From Phytophthora sp. 'mugwort' (lineage: Eukaryota > Oomycota > Peronosporomycetes > Peronosporales > Peronosporaceae), in contig JAUCEF010000093.1 in NCBI GenBank assembly GCA_033558025.1, positions 1 to 43,580 of the forward strand: a stretch of DNA of 43,580 bases. Reading direction: 5' to 3'. Numbering within the stretch: position 1 is the first letter of the stretch; every line of letters starts with the position of its first letter. The notes under the pieces are model-generated. The model was not told where the DNA came from and did not search any database. It was given only the letters and a program-made list of their open reading frames with translations. This document shows positions 41,073 through 43,580 of this stretch, one piece after another. A program made the translations under genes and the position numbers.

Positions 41073-41105
41073 TTTAAGCATTCTTAAATTAAAATTAAAA
41101 GTCTT

Positions 41106-41177
41106 AGGAAAATAGTTTAATTGGTAAAATCATAGTCTCCAAAATTATTGTTATGGGTTCAAGTCCCATTTTTCCTG
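41106..41177 (+). tRNA. trnW: tRNA-Trp (CCA)
   Basis: Acceptor AGGAAAA/TTTTCCT, anticodon CCA in CTCCAAA, T-arm ATGGGTTCAAGTCCCAT. The CCA anticodon reads TGG only, in line with TGA acting as a stop here. Confidence 0.94.
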
Positions 41178-41770
41178 TTTATTATAAAATATTATAAATC
41201 AAAAAAATTTTATAATATCTGAAATTAATTAAATTCAAGTTATAAAAATAAAATTTTATTTAAAATACTTTTTAATCAAAGGGAATTTAAATTTAGATTT
41301 ATAATATTTTATAATAAATATAGTTTTATATGTTTAAAATAAAAATATTATTATAAATATTCAATTTTAAAATTACTCCATTATTCCTAAAAAAATATTC
41401 ATAAACAGATTAATTAATGTTTATATTAAGAAAACATTCTCAATATTAAATAATTTTAATTTATTAGTTAATATTATTGATTAATCGTTAAATGAATACT
41501 CTTTAAATAATTATTATTTCATTTTTATTATATTCTACATTAATATTTATTATTGTATATAAAAACATTTTAAAAATAATATGATTATTTAATATAAATT
41601 ATTTTAATTTTTAAAAAATTTTATATTCTTTAAGAAAAAAAAAAAATAATTCAATTATTTTTACAATATAAATAATAAAATTTATATTTTTTCTTGAATA
41701 TTAATATTCAAAAAACTCTTAATTTTGTATATATTAAAAATTAAATAAAATAATAAATTTCAAGTATATT
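41178..41770. other. Non-coding spacer trnW-cox2
   Basis: 593 nt, the longest gene-free stretch in this arm. It has a perfect 22-nt inverted repeat (41179-41200 with 41296-41317, 95-nt loop), one copy of the 38-bp unit duplicated in the other arm (41552-41589), and an 18-nt perfect palindrome 60 nt before cox2. No plausible gene. Confidence 0.8.
41694..41711. promoter_or_regulatory. 18-nt perfect palindrome upstream of cox2
   Basis: TTGAATATTAATATTCAA, fully self-complementary, conserved in both arms and about 60 nt before the cox2 ATG. A candidate transcription or processing element; function is inferred only from position. Confidence 0.45.
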
Positions 41771-42547
41771 ATGACAATAATAAATTATATAAATAATCAA
41801 TTCACTTTTTTAGATATGGCTGAACCTTGGCAATTAGGTTTTCAAGATCCAGCAACACCTGTTATGGAAGGTATTATTAATTTTCATCATGATTTAATGT
41901 TTTTTTTAATTATGATTACTGTATTTGTTTGTTGGATGTTATTTAGAGTTATTACTCTTTTTGATGAAAAAAAAAATAAAATTCCAGCAACAATTGTACA
42001 TGGTGCTACTATTGAAATTATTTGGACTTCTATTCCAGCCTTAATTTTATTAACGGTAGCTATTCCATCTTTTGCTTTATTATATTCAATGGATGAAGTA
42101 ATTGATCCTATTATTACTTTAAAAGTAATTGGTAGTCAATGGTATTGGAGTTATGAATATTCAGATAATTTAGAATTTTCTGATGAACCTTTAATTTTTG
42201 ATAGTTATATGATTCAAGAAGATGATTTAGCAATAGGTCAATTTAGAATTTTAGAAGTTGATAATCGTGTGGTTGTTCCAACTAATAGTCATATTCGAGT
42301 ATTAATTACTGCTTCAGATGTTTTACATTCATGGGCAATACCTTCATTAGGTATAAAATTAGATGCTTGTCCTGGTCGTTTAAATCAAACATCAATGTTT
42401 ATTAAACGTGAAGGTGTTTTTTATGGACAATGTAGTGAAATTTGTGGAGTAAATCATGGATTTATGCCTATTGTTGTAGAAGCTGTTTCATTAGAAGATT
42501 ATTTAATTTGGTTAAAAAATAAAATCAATTTTGATTTTAATATATAA
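41771..42547 (+). CDS. cox2: Cytochrome c oxidase subunit 2
   Basis: Complex IV subunit that takes electrons from cytochrome c through its CuA centre. It has 258 codons. Two membrane helices lie in the first 110 residues, with [25 protein letters not shown] before the first. The aromatic segment is [12 protein letters not shown] and is followed by [14 protein letters not shown]. CuA ligands are seen in [11 protein letters not shown] and in [14 protein letters not shown] (C-x3-C-x3-H-x2-M). The protein closely resembles oomycete COX2. The first copper-binding domain and the end at FNI are complete. Confidence 0.98.
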   Translation: MTIINYINNQFTFLDMAEPWQLGFQDPATPVMEGIINFHHDLMFFLIMITVFVCWMLFRVITLFDEKKNKIPATIVHGATIEIIWTSIPALILLTVAIPSFALLYSMDEVIDPIITLKVIGSQWYWSYEYSDNLEFSDEPLIFDSYMIQEDDLAIGQFRILEVDNRVVVPTNSHIRVLITASDVLHSWAIPSLGIKLDACPGRLNQTSMFIKREGVFYGQCSEICGVNHGFMPIVVEAVSLEDYLIWLKNKINFDFNI

Positions 42548-42560
42548 TTAAAAAATTTTT

Positions 42561-42659
42561 ATGGTATTTAAAATCATTGGTATAATTTTTTTAATATTAT
42601 TACTATTTACTGATATTAAAAAATTAATTAATAAAATCAAACAATTTTTCAATAAATAA
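42561..42659 (+). CDS. 32-residue membrane ORF, TatA-like architecture
   Basis: It starts 13 nt after the cox2 stop. Residues 5-16 form one short hydrophobic helix, T17-D18 a polar break, and residues 19-32 an amphipathic, strongly basic helix (IKKLINKIKQFF). This is the plan of TatA: membrane helix, hinge, amphipathic helix, and LLLFTDIKKL sits where TatA has LLFGxKKL. The hinge glycine is absent. A 32-codon ORF in the cox2-cox1 spacer has been noted in Phytophthora mitogenomes, to my recollection without function. The TatA link is inference. Confidence 0.55.
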   Translation: MVFKIIGIIFLILLLFTDIKKLINKIKQFFNK

Positions 42660-42770
42660 AAATAATTTATTTTTTTGATAATAAAAAATTAAAAAAAACC
42701 AACGCTTTTTTTGATTTAAAAATAAAATATATAATTTTGCATTTAAAATAAAATTTAAAAATATAAATAA

Positions 42771-43580
<810 letters not shown>

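Noticed and set aside
41106..41177. Mitochondrial code with TGA as tryptophan
   Set aside because: The tryptophan tRNA has a CCA anticodon, conserved tryptophans in cox1, cox2 and nad1 are TGG, and nad11 ends on TGA.

Overview
This window looks like mitochondrial DNA from a stramenopile, most likely an oomycete or a close relative such as a hyphochytrid. It is very AT-rich. It encodes nad11, nad1, nad4L, cox1, cox2, atp8, tatC, a bacterial-type ribosomal protein set, both rRNAs and many tRNAs. Ancestral-type mitochondrial gene content, the order rns-trnW-cox2-(small ORF)-cox1, and a very large inverted repeat together fit oomycete mitogenomes. The species cannot be named from sequence alone. 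The code appears standard: tryptophan is TGG and nad11 ends on TGA.

The whole window is one giant palindrome. Everything from 1 to 21790 is repeated in reverse complement from 21830 to 43580, around a 39-nt spacer centred on 21810. Every gene is therefore present twice; both outer ends run off inside cox1, so the true repeat is longer. Reading the right arm outward from the centre: nad4L, nad1, nad11, trnL(UAG), trnL(UAA) (minus strand); tatC (plus) meeting an rpl31-like ORF tail to tail; trnC; trnS(UGA), rps11, rps13 (minus); a 28-nt divergent gap; then a long plus-strand run rpl2-rps19-rps3-rpl16-trnI(CAU)-rps1-like ORF-atp8-trnK-trnA-rps14-rps8-rpl6-rps2-rps4-(hexapeptide-repeat ORF)-rnl-trnN-trnS(GCU)-trnM-trnP-trnfM-rpl14-rpl5-trnG(GCC)-acidic ORF-trnG(UCC)-trnY-rns-trnW-cox2-32-codon ORF-cox1.

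The two arms are not identical. Most differences are single-base changes in A/T homopolymers that break frames in one arm while the other stays open, as expected of uncorrected long-read sequence. The arms can therefore proofread each other. Larger differences are a 38-bp tandem duplication (left only, before cox2) and an 18-bp in-frame gap in left rpl2. In the mirror entries below, 'broken' means broken as sequenced and does not imply a pseudogene.

The genes serve oxidative phosphorylation (complex I, IV, V), mitochondrial translation, and twin-arginine transport. The most unusual points are: (1) the palindrome centre, where three copies of a 39-nt piece of nad4L and four copies of TAAATTTA are shuffled; (2) an apparently split rps4, whose C-terminal part sits in a separate downstream ORF behind 24 tandem hexapeptides; (3) a 32-residue ORF between cox2 and cox1 with the architecture of a minimal TatA, in a genome that also encodes TatC; (4) a solitary acidic two-helix ORF of unusual composition.
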